Positions 43,990-56,133 are shown, counted from the first letter of the stretch. The stretch: DNA of 64,000 nucleotides from Microstegium vimineum (GCA_022036555.1 CM039137.1:7008319-7072318), one strand, 5' to 3'. The notes: generated by a model not told the origin, from the sequence alone. Program-made: numbers and translations.

Positions 43990-45100
43990 TCAGGGATAGA
44001 AACGACGTAGCTGTTCGATGTTCCATGCGTTGGTGAAGGTCTCGCCCTTCTCATTCTTCAATTTGTAAGTGCCGGGTTTCAGCACCTCTACCACGATGAA
44101 GGGTCCCTCCCAAGGTGGCGTCAGCTTGTGACGCCCCTTGTTGCTTTGTCGACGGCGCAGAACGAGGTCGCCGACGTCGAGGTCCCTTTTGCGTACGTTT
44201 TTGTCGTGGTAGTGCCGCAGCGTCTGCTGGTACTTTGCCGACTTGAAGAGGGCCACATCACGGGCTTCCTCGAGCTAGTCGAGGGAGTCCTCTCGGGCTA
44301 CTGTGTTGGCTTGCTCGCTGTAGGCTTTCAGTCGAGGGGACCCGTACTCGAGGTCAGTGGGGAGGACGGCCTCGGACCCATAGACCAAGAAGAACGGAGA
44401 GAACCCTGTGGCTCGACTTGGTGTCGTTCGGAGACTCCATGGCACAGCGGGCAGCTCATCGACCCATCTCCTGCCATGTCTGTTCAGCCGATCGAAGATC
44501 CTCGGCTTGAGGCCCTGCAAAACCATACCATTGGCACACTCGACCTGATCGTTAGGTCGAGGGTGGGCGACTGCGGACCAATTCACCCTGATGTGGTGAT
44601 GGTCACAGAAGTCCAGGAACTTTTGGCCGGTGAATTGCGTGCCTTTGTCGGTGATGATGATGTTGGGGACCCCGAAGCGGTGGATGATGTCGGTGAAGAA
44701 TAGCGCAGCCTGTCGAGACTAGATGTTGGCGATTGGTCGAGCCTCGATCCACTTCAAGAACTTGTCTATAGCCACCAGGAGGTGAGTGTGGCCACCCTTG
44801 GTTCTTTTCAGGGGGCCGACCATGTCGAGCCCCCATACTGTGAACGGCCAGGTTATGGGTATCATCTGAAGAGCTTGGGCGGGTAGGTGGGTCTGCCTGG
44901 CGTAGAATTGGCATCCCTTGCAAGATCGGACGAGTTTAGTGGCGTCGGTGACGGCCGTCGGCCAGTAGAAGCCTTGTCGGAAGGCACTTCCTACCAGCGT
45001 TCTCGGCGCCGCGTGGTGGCCACAAGCCTCCGAGTGTAGATCCTTCAGTAATGCCCTCCCCTCCTCGAGGGTGAGGCAGCGTTGAAGTACACCGGACGAG
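43990..45100 (-). pseudogene. Tat integrase (copy 2)
   Basis: Inserts the DNA copy into the genome. On the - strand, a zinc-binding N-terminus (CKGCQFYARQTH near 44915), then the core with GLDMVGP, IITDKGTQF and a QVECANG stretch giving the D, D, E residues, and a C-terminal part (KRDLDVGDLVLRR, WEGPFIV). Stops interrupt it: TAG near 44722 and TAG near 44276, each one C-to-T change from a Gln codon or similar. Not functional as read. Confidence 0.88.
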
Positions 45101-45105
45101 CTACG

Positions 45106-46337
45106 TCAATATAGCTCGCGGCCGTCCCCGTACAAGACGTAGGTTTTGGCACGTCGGGCTACACGACGAGCCTCCGTGCGGTCCTCTGGGAGTTCGCCCC
45201 GTGTCAGGTACTCGAGGTAGGGTGCGCGCCAATCCGTCGGAGGGGTTGGCGCTGCGGCAGCCCCGTCGATCTCCATGACCTCTTCCCCGCTCGAGGGGGG
45301 ATCAGTCGAGGGGGGTGGATCGATCCCTTGCTCGAGGGCGGGAGCCCCCGAGTCTAGGTCGACAGACGGCTTGTGAAGGTCCCTCGAGAGGACGTCGGGA
45401 GGGACCGTACCTCGAGTAGACGCGATTTTGGCGAGCTCGTCGGCAACTTCGTTGTACCGACGGGCGACGTGGTTGAGCTCGAGGCCGTAGATTTTGTCCT
45501 TGAGTTTTCGGACCTCCTTGCAGTAGGCTTCCATCTTGGGGTCGTGGCAGCTCGAATCTTTCATTACTTGGTCAATCACCAACTGCGAGTCCCCTCGCAC
45601 GTCGAGGCGTCAAACCCCGAGCTCGATGGCGATGTGCAGGCCGTTGACGAGGGCCTCGTACTCGGCGATGTTGTTGGAGGCGGGGAAGTGGAGCCGGATG
45701 ACGTAGCGCATGTGAACCCCTGAGGGTGATATGAACAGCAATCCGGCGCTTGCCCCTAAACCCGCGCTGGGGGTAGTTGGGTGTCGGTCCATTCTGCGAC
45801 GAAATCTGCCAGGACCTGAGACTTGATGGCCTTCCGAGGGGCGTAGGAGAGAGTCTCCCCCATGAGCTCGGCCTCCCGGTTCTGGATTATCTCTCCGAGG
45901 GGGAAAGATGAGACCACAGTAACCGGGTGGCCCAGGAAATAGTGCTGGAGCTTACGCCGAGTGAGGACGATCGCGTACAACAGCTTCTGGATGTGGGGGT
46001 ACCTCGTCTTGGTCTCGGAAAGCACCTTGCTCATGAAGTAGACAGGCCTCTGAACCGGCAGGGCGTGTCCTTCCTCCTCCCTCTCGACTACTACGACCGC
46101 GCTGACTACGTGGGTAGTTGCTGCGACGTAGAGCAAGAGGGGCTCGGCCGGACTCGGGGGTACCAAGACCGGGGGCGAGGTGAGCAAGGCCTTGAGCTTC
46201 GAGAGTGATTCCTCGGCTTCGGCGGTCCACGCGAAGTGTTCCGTCTTCTTCAGGAGGCGATAAAGGGGTAGGGCCTTCTCTCCGAGCCTCGAGATGAACC
46301 GACTGAGGGCGGCGAGGCACCCCGTGACCCTTTGCAC
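45106..46337 (-). pseudogene. Tat RNase H plus second, archaeal-type RNase H (copy 2)
   Basis: 46337-45756 carries the gypsy-type RNase H after RT (LYVAATTHVVSAVVV, YFMSKVLSETKTRY). 45792-45106 carries a second RNase H: AEYEALVNGLHIAIELGV and RGDSQLVIDQV, as in archaeal/plant-type enzymes, followed by a spacer to integrase. A doubled RNase H is a hallmark of the Tat lineage. A TGA at 45610-45612 breaks the second domain (a C-to-T change of CGA). Confidence 0.87.
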
Positions 46338-46407
46338 GCTCTTGGCCCATCCTCGTTATTGCGGTTACCTTCTCGGGATTGGCCTCGATCCCGCGCTGGG
46401 AAACTAT

Positions 46408-47133
46408 CTACCCCAAGAGCATGCCTCGAGGGACCCCGAAGACACACTTCTCAGGGTTTAGTTTTATGCGATTCGCCCGGAGGCACCCAAACGCGATCTC
46501 GAGGTCTCCGACCAGGTTTCCGACTGTCTTGGATTTGACCACGATGTCATCGACGTAGGCCTCGACGGTCGGCCCTATGTGTTTCCCGAAGATGTGGAGC
46601 ATGCATCGCTGGTAGGTGGCCCCGGCGTTTCGCAGACCGAAGGGCATGGTGAGGTAGCAAAACATGCCAAAGGGAGTGATGAAGGAAGTCGCGAGCTGAT
46701 CGGACTCCTTCATCTTTATTTGGTGGTAGCCGGAGTATGCATCAAGGAAGCAGAGGGTTTTGCATCCCGCAGTGGAATCCACTATTTGGTTGATGCGTGG
46801 TAGCGGGAAAGGAACCTTGGGACAGGCTTTATTTAAACTGGTGTAGTCTACACACATCCTATCCTTCCCATTCTCTTTCTTAACAAGCACGGGGTTAACT
46901 AACCACTCGGGATGATGTACCTCCTTGATGAATCCGGCCTTCAAAAGCTTATCGACCTCCTCCCCGATGATCCTGCGCTTCTCCTCGTCGAAGCGGCGCA
47001 GGCGTTGCTTCACCGGTTTGGACCCGACTCGGATGTCCAAGGAGTGATCGGCGACCTCCCTCAGAATGCCCGGCATATCCGAGGGACTCCATGCAAACAC
47101 ATCGGCATTCGCACGGAGAAAGTCGACAAGCAC
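46408..47133 (-). pseudogene. Tat reverse transcriptase (copy 2)
   Basis: Copies element RNA into DNA. Motifs in order on the - strand: MCVDYTSLNKACPK, FLDAYSGYHQIKM, TMPFGLRNAGATYQR and the active-site YVDDIVVKS. It ends in TAG near 46410, where a Gln codon is expected, before the thumb and RNase H. A leading stretch (47403-47140) links it to protease. Confidence 0.92.
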
Positions 47134-47139
47134 TGCTTC

Positions 47140-47800
47140 CTATTTGGGCTCGAGGGTGGCGCTGATCGTCAGCACCTTCCCATCCGCAAGGCCGGGGTCG
47201 AGCGGGACGGTCTTGGTGCCTTCCGCCGGCTTGAAGTTGCCAGCGTGTCGCTTGGGGTCGGGGATTTCCCTGGACAAGTCGTCGAGGGCCGCGAGGATGG
47301 CCGACTCCTCGGCAGCCTCGACTTTTTCCACACATTCGACGTCGCAGTCGTATGCGTGCTCGTAGGAGGTGTCGACGGTGATGACCCCCGAGGGCCCTGA
47401 CATCTTGAGCTTGAGGTAGGTGTAGTTCGGGACTGCCTTGAACTTGGCGTACCCCGGCCGACCGATGATGGCGTGGTAGGTGCCTCGGAACGCAACTACC
47501 TCGAAGATCAGCTCTTCCTTTCGGAAGTTTGAGGGGACGTCGAAGCAAACGGGTAACTTGATGCGGCCGATTGGGAGTGCCTTCTTCCCTGGGACGATCC
47601 CGTGGAACCCCCCGCGCTGGGCAGGAGCATGGTCCTTGGGATCCCCAGGAGGTCGAGGGTCTCGGCGTAGACGATGTTGAGGTTGCTCCCCCCATCCATG
47701 AGTACCTTTGTGAGGCGGGTGTTGAGGATGATCGGATCGACGACGAGCGGGTAGACCCCTGCGTTGGGGATGTGCTCGGGGTGGTCGTCCTGGTCGAAGG
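47140..47800 (-). pseudogene. Tat aspartic protease region (copy 2)
   Basis: On the - strand, VDPIILNTRLTKVLMDGGSN carries the catalytic Asp-Gly-Gly-Ser in place of the usual DSG/DTG. NIVYAETLDLLGI follows. The frame shifts near 47520-47650 before resuming at 47403. Acts on the gag-pol precursor in intact relatives. Confidence 0.75.
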
Positions 47801-50374
47801 TGATCGGCGTGTGTGACCAGTTGAGGTACCGAGGAGCCTGGGCTCGAATGGAGAAAACCTCTCGACGCTCCCTCTTGCGCTGGCGTGTGGTGAGTCGAGT
47901 CGAGGGCCCCCCGTAGATCATGTAGCAGTCATGGATTTCGGGGAAGCCCCCTTTCTTGACATCGCCTTTGACGAGGAGGTCGCAGGGCGGGTCTTCTTTG
48001 TCGTCGTCTCTCCTGAAGCCAGGAGGGATGAAGTGCTTTCGAAGCATGTGACAGTCCTCGAGGCGGTGGTTGGCCGGTCCCATATGATAGGGACAGAGCT
48101 CCTTCAGCATCTTGTCGAAGACGCCCCCGTCGGGAGGGGGCCCTCGAAGCTTTTTCTTGTCTGCCGCAGCGACAAGGTCGTCGGGCCCGTCGTCGGGCTC
48201 GACGCGGCGCCGGCCCGGTTGGTTCTTCTTTTTCTTCATCCTGCCGCCGTTGCCATTGTTGTTCCTTCTGGGCCCATTTTTCTTCCTGGGCTCGTTGTTC
48301 GAGCCCCTGGGCTCATCCGCCTTGCCTTTCCCCTTCTCTGGAGGTATCTGGAAGAACGCGCCAACGGCCTCTTCGCCAGCTGCGTAGTTGGCGATGATGT
48401 CCATGAGCTCGTTGGCGGTCTTGGGGGTGTTTCGCCCCAGCTCCCGCACCAACTCCTTGCAGGTCGTTCCGGCGATGAACGCCGTAATGACCTCGTGGTC
48501 AGAGATGTGGGTTAGTGCGGTACGCTGCCTCGACAATCGGCGGGTGAAGGCGCGGAGGGTCTCCCCTGGCTTCTGCTTGCAGCTGCGGAGGTCCCAGGGG
48601 TTACCCGGCCGCTAGTAGGTGCCTTTGAAGTTGCCCTCGAAGATCCTGACCAGGTCGGGCCAGTCTTGGATCAAGTCCGAGGGCAGCTCCTCGAGCCATC
48701 TGCGAGCGGTGTCGGAGAGGAACAGTGGGAGTTGCCGAATGATGACGTGGTCATTGTCGGCCCCTCCCAGCTGGCATGCCAGCCTGAAATCGGCAAGCCA
48801 GAGCTCCGGCTTGGTTTTGCCATTGTACTTAACCAGGCTGGTGGGTGGACGGAAACGGACGGGCAGGGGGGTCCGCCGGATGGTTCTGCCGAAGACTCGG
48901 GGCCCCGGTGGCTTCGGAGATCGACATCGGTCCTCGTCGCTGTCGTAGCGCCCACCTCGGTGAGCGTTGTAGCCTCGGGCCTCGACGTCGCCGTACCGGC
49001 GTCGATTGTTCACCCGAGGGGGTCGATCATCGACGAGGCGTTCCCGAACTGGTCGTCGCTCGACTTGGCCCTGGGGCGCTTTGTCCTGGTGGACGGATAT
49101 CTCTTGATTTTGTCGGGGGGGGGGGGGGGGTACTTCCTGTCGCTCGGAGGCAGCCCCTCGACGCCTCGAGGCTGAGCTCTCCGCTTGCTGCACGACCGCA
49201 GTTTGGAGAAGCCCCTGGATTTCGCCCCTGATACGCCGTGCTTGGAGGGTCGATGGCGCCGGCATGTCGCGGAGCAGCATTGCGGCCGCTACGACGTTCT
49301 GGCTGGCGCGGTTGTAGACTCGGGGCCCGTTCGCCCCCTCCTCGACGATTTGCCGGTGGACTTCCCGGGCCTGCTCGCGAGCTCCTCCACCCTGTGGGCG
49401 CCCTCGATCCCGCTCGAGGGCGTGCTCGAGTTGCTGAAGTCGCAGGCGCTCCTCCTCGAGCTTGCTGAGAAGCTCTCGGACTTGCCTGATCTAGACGTCT
49501 GGGGGTGGATCGGCTATATCAGGACTCGGGGGGTTGGCATCTCGTGCTGGTGTAGCGTTGCCCCCTCCTCCTTCTTCTGTGGTCGCGGCGTCGTCGACGT
49601 CATCCTGGGGTCGGCCTGCTCGTCGAGGTGGAAGCATTCCCGGGTGGAGTCGTAACCCTCATCGGGAGAGTCCGAGTCGGGGTCGGCGTGGTAGAAGTGG
49701 GGGAAGGATCCCCTGCGGTCCTCCGCCAGGCGTCGCCGCAACGTGCCCCATGTCCGGGCCAGTCTTGGCTCTGGGTGCTCGCCCGGTGAAGAGGTGGTGA
49801 CGGGGTTGACCGTCGCACGCGGCGGAGTCCCTGGAGACCCGCTACGTGTCTGTATCTACAAACTTGCGAGGGTAGAGCAGAGTCTTGCGCTGTCGTGGAG
49901 CCCGTACGGGAACGGGTTACACGGTGGTGGCGGGGTCGAGTGTGTCGGAGAGGCCACGGGGACTCCCGGGGATGCCGATATGGCGGAGCCAAAGTCCCGC
50001 TCAGAGGGGCGCCCGCCCTCGGCCCACAAGCGTGGGTCAAACAGGCCCCTGCGGGGAGGGGCTGTGTCGCCAGCCGGGGCCGGGGAAAAGGCATCCGGAG
50101 TCTCGAAATCCGCACGACGACGAGCGCGTCGGAGTTGCTCGCGCCTCCTCCTAATCGCAGGCCAGAGGCGCAAGCGGAGGGATCGTCGCCTGATCCTTGC
50201 TGGCCCCGGCGTACCGGTGCTGCCGCTATCCAGGCCACGAGCGAAGGGAAAGACTATGAAGTGGCCCTGGCCTGTGGATACGAACCCTAGACTGCCGAAC
50301 CAAACGACGGTGGTGAATGGAAGCGGCGGGATGGTGGAATCCATCTGAGAGAGTAGTTCGGAGTTGATCGACAC
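47801..50374 (-). pseudogene. Tat gag (copy 2), several frame breaks
   Basis: Opens at ATG 50374 (MSINSELLSQMDSTIP), the same start as copy 1. Later parts: a coiled-coil region (about 49500-49300), the core LWLADFRLACQLGGADNDHVIIRQLPLFL (48790-48700), and a basic C-terminal part with a Cys/His cluster (CPYHMGPANHRLEDCHML, about 48030-48090). Breaks include frame shifts in the first 700 bases and a TAG near 48614 in place of a Gln codon. The region 49115-49130 has a G run on the + strand. Confidence 0.85.
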
Positions 50375-50380
50375 GCAATT

Positions 50381-50401
50381 CCCCCTACCTGGCGCGCCAA
50401 C
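50381..50401 (-). other. Tat primer-binding site (copy 2)
   Basis: On the - strand, TTGGCGCGCCAGGTAGGGGG directly follows the 5' LTR end. It contains an AscI-like palindrome GGCGCGCC. Arg-type tRNA primer is a recollection for this group. Confidence 0.8.
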
Positions 50402-51780
50402 TGTCGGTGTTATGACCCGGGGTCAAGACCACCAACTAGTAAATTTATATATCGCATGCTCCCTCTCTTAGATGTGATGCAAGATGGACACAAGGTTTAT
50501 CCTGGTCCGGGCAAAGAAGGCCCTACGTCCAGCGGGGGAGGATGACTTGTATTATCTCGCACCCAAAGTGCTCGTACAGGGGGTACAAGCTGAGTTACAC
50601 GGATTTGCTCAGAGTGAGCTGTGGCCTAAGGCTAGCGGGCTGCCTTAGGCGGTGGGTTGGCTGCTCGAGGGGTCGATCGAGCAGCGGGGTGTGTGAGTGG
50701 TACGGGTATGGAGTCGTCTGAGGAGTGGAGTCTGAAAAATTCCATTCAGAGATCAGAGATCCCCCTCCTTCTACATCGGCGTCCCCTTTTATAGACCAAG
50801 GGGAGATCCGAGGGTACAGGATCCTAACTATAGTAGTATGGGCGGCGTGTCCGTGGCATAATGCCGGCGAAGGGACGTCGAGCACTGTGCCGGCATGGCC
50901 TTCCCGTCCTTTTGGCGCTCCGGGTCGTGGTGGCAGTGGAAGTCGCCGCGGCACGTTGCGGCACAGCTTCCGCAGACGGGCGCGAATCCCACAGCTGAAG
51001 CGAGACGGGGCGGATGGGACGGGCCCCATACTGGAGTTGTTGGAGGGAGGGGTCGAGCCCCTCGGTCGAGGGGGGGTCGAGCCTGCGTGGCTCTGCCGTA
51101 TCCCCGAAGTCGTCGTCGGGGGCTGCACTGTTCACGTTCTGAGGGGTGCTGCTAGAGTCCGTACTCGTCGTCGTTGTTGGATTTGACTGCGGACGTGGGC
51201 GCCCATGGCGTTAGGCGGATTTACTTTAACCCATGTCGGGAGCAGTTGGGCTGATCGAGCCTCCCGTCTGGGGGTCGTTCGTTCCACCCCTGGTCCGTCG
51301 CCGTCGTCGAGGTAGGGTCGGAGCAGAGGCGGAGTCGGAGGGATCGAAGTAGAGGCCGAGGGGTCGTTCGTTCGACCCCTCGTCCGTCACCCAGTGTCGA
51401 GGTAGGAGCCGGGGGGTCGCTCGTTCGACCCTCGGTCCGTCATTTGATGTTGAGGTGGAGGCTGAGGGGTCGTTCGTTCGGCCCCTCGTCCGTCATTCGA
51501 CGTCGAGGTGGAGGTTGAGGGGGTCGTTCGTTCGGCCCCTCGTCCGTTATTCGGCGTCGAGGTGGAGACGGCGGGGTCGTTCGTTCGGCCCCTCGTCCGT
51601 CTCTTTTCGTCGAGGTGGGCCGGCCCGCGACTGGTTGCCATAGATGGTGTAGGGGCCCCTCGAGTGATGGGTCTTACCTTACTGACTTGAGCAGTGGGCT
51701 GGTCCCTGTTTTAAAAATAGTTGCTATGTTTAGCGTTAATTTATTAAAGGGTTTAGGTACCCTTACCTTCGTACCCGACA
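50402..51780 (-). repeat. 5' LTR of Tat copy 2 (1379 bp)
   Basis: Same ends as the 3' LTR, with the palindrome array at 51270-51600. It differs from its partner by a deletion near 51165 and scattered substitutions and small indels, so time has passed since insertion. Confidence 0.95.
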
Positions 51781-52700
51781 CCACCCAAATTTACTTCATC
51801 TGTAGTTTTGAAAGTGGTTTTGGCCGATAAAGTATCACATCAACGATCGTACATACATGGTGTGGTGTTATGCCGCCTACAATTTAGATAAATCAGACTA
51901 TTGATTGTTCAGGATCAATTAGACTTTACCAAAAAAAATATAGAAACAAAATTAAAAAATTTATATACTTTTTTTCTATAATATGCAATTAAGAAAGTCC
52001 TAAATTATGATTGGTCTTTAAGAATGGTTTTAGCTAAAAAATGACATTGGGTTTTTTTTTTAAAAAAAAACATTCTTTCTATTAGCACCTAGCATATAAC
52101 TGTTCGAATTTTATATTTTCTAGAAAAACATTTGGACATTTATTTATTTTTTGAAAAAAAAACTATATTTTCATAAAGTAACAGACTCCTGACGTGGCAT
52201 CACGTCAACTAAAAATATAAAATCACTTTCATCTTAAGAGCAAATTCGGGTGGTTTTAAAGGTTGGATGAGATAAAAAAAAAGAACCTGTGTTTTTTGTT
52301 GGATGAGGTAAGTCGAACCGTGAAGATTGAATTACGTTAAATGGATTTTTGTTTTCTGTTTATGCAAACAGACCCTGAGTCTCCGTCGCTCAGGCCCACG
52401 GCCCACACTAATTGCGTGTTTGACGGAGCACAATTATGCTGGGCTGGTCAAGTCTCCGGAGACCGTAAGAATGTAGATTTAGACAGGGGCCACACGAACC
52501 CCAAAATTCGTTGTATAATAAATGGTGCAGTGAGGAACAGAATTCATTTTTTTTTCCTCTAAAGTCTAAACTGGCATCAAACGGCGTACTTTCGGATAGT
52601 TTAGACCGCAAAGACCTCCGGAGCACCTCCTGTCCTACCATCAGAGGTCGGTCTTTCAACTGTCCGTATGAATCACTCCGGACGGACCAAAAACGTCACG
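51781..52700. other. Intergenic DNA before LRR kinase 2
   Basis: AT-rich with A/T runs at 51930, 52055 and 52275. It continues the sequence cut by the Tat insertion. GGGTGGTTTTAAAGGTTGGA (52248) is an inverted echo of the AACCACC...TTTAAAACCACC words at 35587-35611, so the Tat target may itself have been a MITE (weak). No gene seen. Confidence 0.45.
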
Positions 52701-52912
52701 TAAACTTATGCATGGAAGTCATTTTGAAAGCTTCGCACCAAGCACCTGCCCACTGCCTAAAACAGACCGGCACTTCCCGTGCCGTGTCATCAACGGTCCA
52801 GTTGCGTACTCCGTACAAAACAGGAAGTCCAGTTCCACTTCCCGCCTTCACCGCGGCGGTCGTGGCCGTGCACCACCGACGCCACGGCACGAAACACAAA
52901 ACCCGTCGAGGC

Positions 52913-55900
52913 ATGGGGCACCACCATGCCCGTACCTCCCCGGCCTGCTGCTCGCGCTGCTTCCCTGCTGCTGCTGCCTCCTGCCCCGCGCGGCCCCGCA
53001 GTCCCCGTCCCAGTCCCAGCCAGCGGACGAGGCGCGGCTGCTGCTCGAGATCAAGCGCGCGTGGGGCGACCCGCCCGTGCTCGCCGGATGGAACGCCTCG
53101 GCCGCGGGCGCGCACTGCGCGTGGCCATACGTGGGCTGCGACACGGCGAGCCGCGTCACCAAGCTCACCCTCGCTGACGTCAACGTCTCAGGCCCGTTCC
53201 CAGACGCCGCCGGCGGCCTTACACGTCTCACGCACCTCGACGTCTCCAACAACGGCATCACCGACGTGTTCCCGACCACGCTGTACCGCTGCGCTTCGCT
53301 GCGGTACATCGATCTCTCCCAGAACTACTTCGGCGGCGAGCTCCCGCGAACATCGGCCACCGCCTGGCGACGACCCGCCTGAGCACGCTGGTCCTTAGCG
53401 GCAACGAGTTCAACGGCACCATCCCGACGTCGCTCTCCAGCCTCGTGAACCTCCAGCATCTCATGCTGGACAACAATCGCCTCGTCGGCACCGTCCCGGC
53501 TGAGCTCGGTGCGCTGACGAGGCTTCAGAAGTTGTGGCTGACGTCCAACCCGTTCTCCCTGGCGAGCTGCCGGCGTCATTCAAGAACCTGACGAATCTAG
53601 TCAGCCTCTGGGCGGCGCACTGCAACCTCACTGGAGACTTCCCGAGCTATTTAGCGGATATGGAGGAGTTGGAGGTGCTGGACCTCTCGCACAACATGTT
53701 GACAGGAAGCATACCTCCGGGGGTTTGGAGCCTGAGGAAATTGCAAAAGATGACAGTGTTCAGGAACAACCTCACCGGCGACATGGTCGTTGACGACGAT
53801 GTCTTTGCTGCAAATAGCTTGACAGTAATTGACGTCTCCTTCAACAACCTCAGTGGAGTCATCCCGGAAGTCTTCGGGCATTTACAAAACCTCACAAATT
53901 TACACCTCTTCAACAACAACTTTTCAGGCGAGATACCAGCGAGCATCGGCCGGTTGCCATCTCTACGGCAATTGAGATTGTACAGTAACAGGTTTACTGG
54001 CACGCTCCCGCTGGAACTCGGGAAGCACTCGAGCTTGGGTTATGTAGAGGTTGATGACAACGAGCTCACTGGCGCCATTCCAGAAGGGTTATGCGCCGGA
54101 GGCCAGTTCATTTACCTAACCGCTGGGAACAACCACCTGAACGGCTCCATCCCAGTGAGCTTTGTCAGTTGCACAACTCTGGTAACCCTGGACCTAGACC
54201 ATAACCAGCTCACCGGCGACGTGCCAGAGGCTCTATGGACAACGACGCAGCTTCAGCTCTTAACACTACAGAGCAACCAGCTCACCGGCAGTCTTCCGGC
54301 CTCGCTGTCTGGCCACCTTACGACGTTACACATAGGGAACAACCAACTCTGTGGCAACATCCCGGCTGCAGCAGTTGTGCTCCGGGAGTTCACCGCCGAG
54401 AACAACCAGTTTTCTGGCGCGATACCGGCGAGTCTTGGCGACGGCATGCCGCTGCTACAGACACTGAACCTGTCGGGCAACCAACTCTCTGGCGCGATCC
54501 CCAAAAGCGTTGCTAGCCTGAAGCAGCTGACGTTTTTGGACATGAGCAGAAACCAGCTCAGCGGCAAGATACCGGCCGAATTGGGCGCCATGCCGGTGCT
54601 CAGCGTCCTTGACCTTTCGTCGAACGAGCTCTCCGGCGCCATACCTCCGGAGCTTGTGAAGCCAAACCTCAACTCCCTCAACCTGTCCTCGAACCACCTC
54701 AGCGGCCAGGTCCCGACCGCGTTCGCCACGGCGGCCTACGACAACAGCTTCCGCGACAACCCCGGCCTTTGCACCGCGGCTCCGCCGGGACCGGGACCCG
54801 GCTACCTCGCCGGCGTCCGGTCCTGCGATGCGGCGGGGTCACAAGACGACAGGGGTTCCTCCCGAGGCGTCTCACATGCACTCCGCACGGGCCTCCTCGT
54901 CGCTGGCGGCGCGCTCCTCGCCGCCGCGGCCTTCGCCGTGCTACTCGTCCGCGACATCAAGAAACGGCCGCGCGTCGTCGCGGTCCGGGACGAGTGGAAG
55001 ATCACGGCTTTCGTCCAGGATCTGGGCTTCGGGGAGGCGTCGTCCATACTCCGGGAGCTGACAGAGCCGAACCTCATCGGCCGCGGCGGTTCCGGCCAGG
55101 TGTACCGCGTCACCTACACCGACCGTATCAACGGGAGCGTCTGTACGGTGGCCGTGAAGCAGATACGGATCGCCGGGACGCTGGACGAGAAGCTGGAGCG
55201 CGAGTTCGAGTCGGAGGCGGCCATCCTCGGCAACGTCCGGCACAACAACATTGTCAGGCTGCTGTGCTGCCTCTCCGGCACTGAGGCCAAGCTCCTCGTG
55301 TACGACCACATGGACAACGGCAGCCTGGACCGATGGCTCCACGGCCATAATGGGCTCCTTACGGCCAGGCCGCCGTTGGATTGGCTGACGAGGCTCAGGG
55401 TGGCTGTCGGCGTCGCGCAGGGGCTATGCTACTTGCACCACGAGTGCTCGCCACCCATCATTCACCGTGACGTCAAGACGAGCAACATCCTGCTGGACTC
55501 GGAGTTCAGGGCCAAGGTCGCTGACTTCGGGCTCGCCAGGATGCTGGTGGAGGTTGGGGCACCCAAAACGATGTCCGCCGTCGCTGGGTCTTTCGGCTAC
55601 ATGGCTCCCGGTACGGATTTCGGCCCTGTCCATTTTTGCTGGGTTCTGTTCTGTACAGAATTTGGGGCCCTGTATCAAATCAAACGCTGCAATGCTTATC
55701 TGCAGAGCGTGCTTACACGAACAAGGTGAACGAGAAGGTTGATGTCTACAGCTTCGGCGTCGTTCTCCTGGAGCTCACCACCGGCAAGGAGGCCAACGCC
55801 GGCGGCGAGCAGGGCTGCCTGGCGGAATGGGCGCGACACCACTACCAGTCAGGGGGGAGCATTCCGGATGCCACAGACAGGAGCATCAGGTATGCAGGGT

Positions 55901-56133
55901 ACTCTGAGGAGATCCAGGTCGTATTCACGCTAGGCGTGCTGTGCACCGCAGATATGCCGTCGTCGCGGCCAGCCATGAAGGACGTGCTGCAAATCCTGCT
56001 CAAGTGCAGCGAGCAGACGCACCAGAAGAGCAAAATGGAGAATAACCAGGAGTACGAAGCGGCTCCACTCCTGTTGCCTGCTGCCGCAGCGACGCAGTCG
56101 CCAGAAACAGCCGTCGAACGGAACAGGAATTGA
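52913..56133 (+). pseudogene. LRR receptor-like kinase 2 (subfamily XI-like), three single-base breaks
   Basis: Close paralogue of the gene at 28232. The best start is ATG 52913, but one base appears missing in the following GGGG run (52915-52918), since the signal-peptide frame (LLLALLPCCCCLLPRAA) is open only in the next frame. Further single-base losses lie at about 53344-53347 and in the CCC at 53557-53559; between them the middle LRRs read in a third frame without stops. From 53561 the frame is open to the kinase: LRRs, membrane segment (about 54880-54950), GRGGSG, VAVKQ, HRDVKTSN, DFGLA, YMAPE with an intron at 55611-55705. All kinase residues are present. The end (56133) is eight or more residues earlier than in paralogue 1 because of a 7-base insertion near 56078. 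Either a pseudogene or a good gene with under-called bases. Confidence 0.88.

Larger units (their letters stand above)
35612..51780 (-). mobile_element. Complete Ty3/gypsy Tat-type retrotransposon (copy 2), 16169 bp
   Basis: Two long terminal repeats, a primer site, gag, protease, reverse transcriptase, RNase H, a second (archaeal-type) RNase H, integrase, and an antisense gene before the 3' LTR. The pol order with RT before integrase defines Ty3/gypsy; the second RNase H and the antisense 'putative gypsy type transposon' gene define the Tat group (RIRE2/Grande relatives). CCACC flanks both ends (35607-35611 and 51781-51785), so it inserted as one unit. The gag-pol frame carries several stops and shifts, so it is non-autonomous now. 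It separates two tandem receptor-kinase genes. Confidence 0.96.

Noticed and set aside
53534..55729. Start of LRR kinase 2 at 53534
   Set aside because: The first codon is an accident of the frame after a missing base; the LRR cap and signal peptide lie upstream in other frames.
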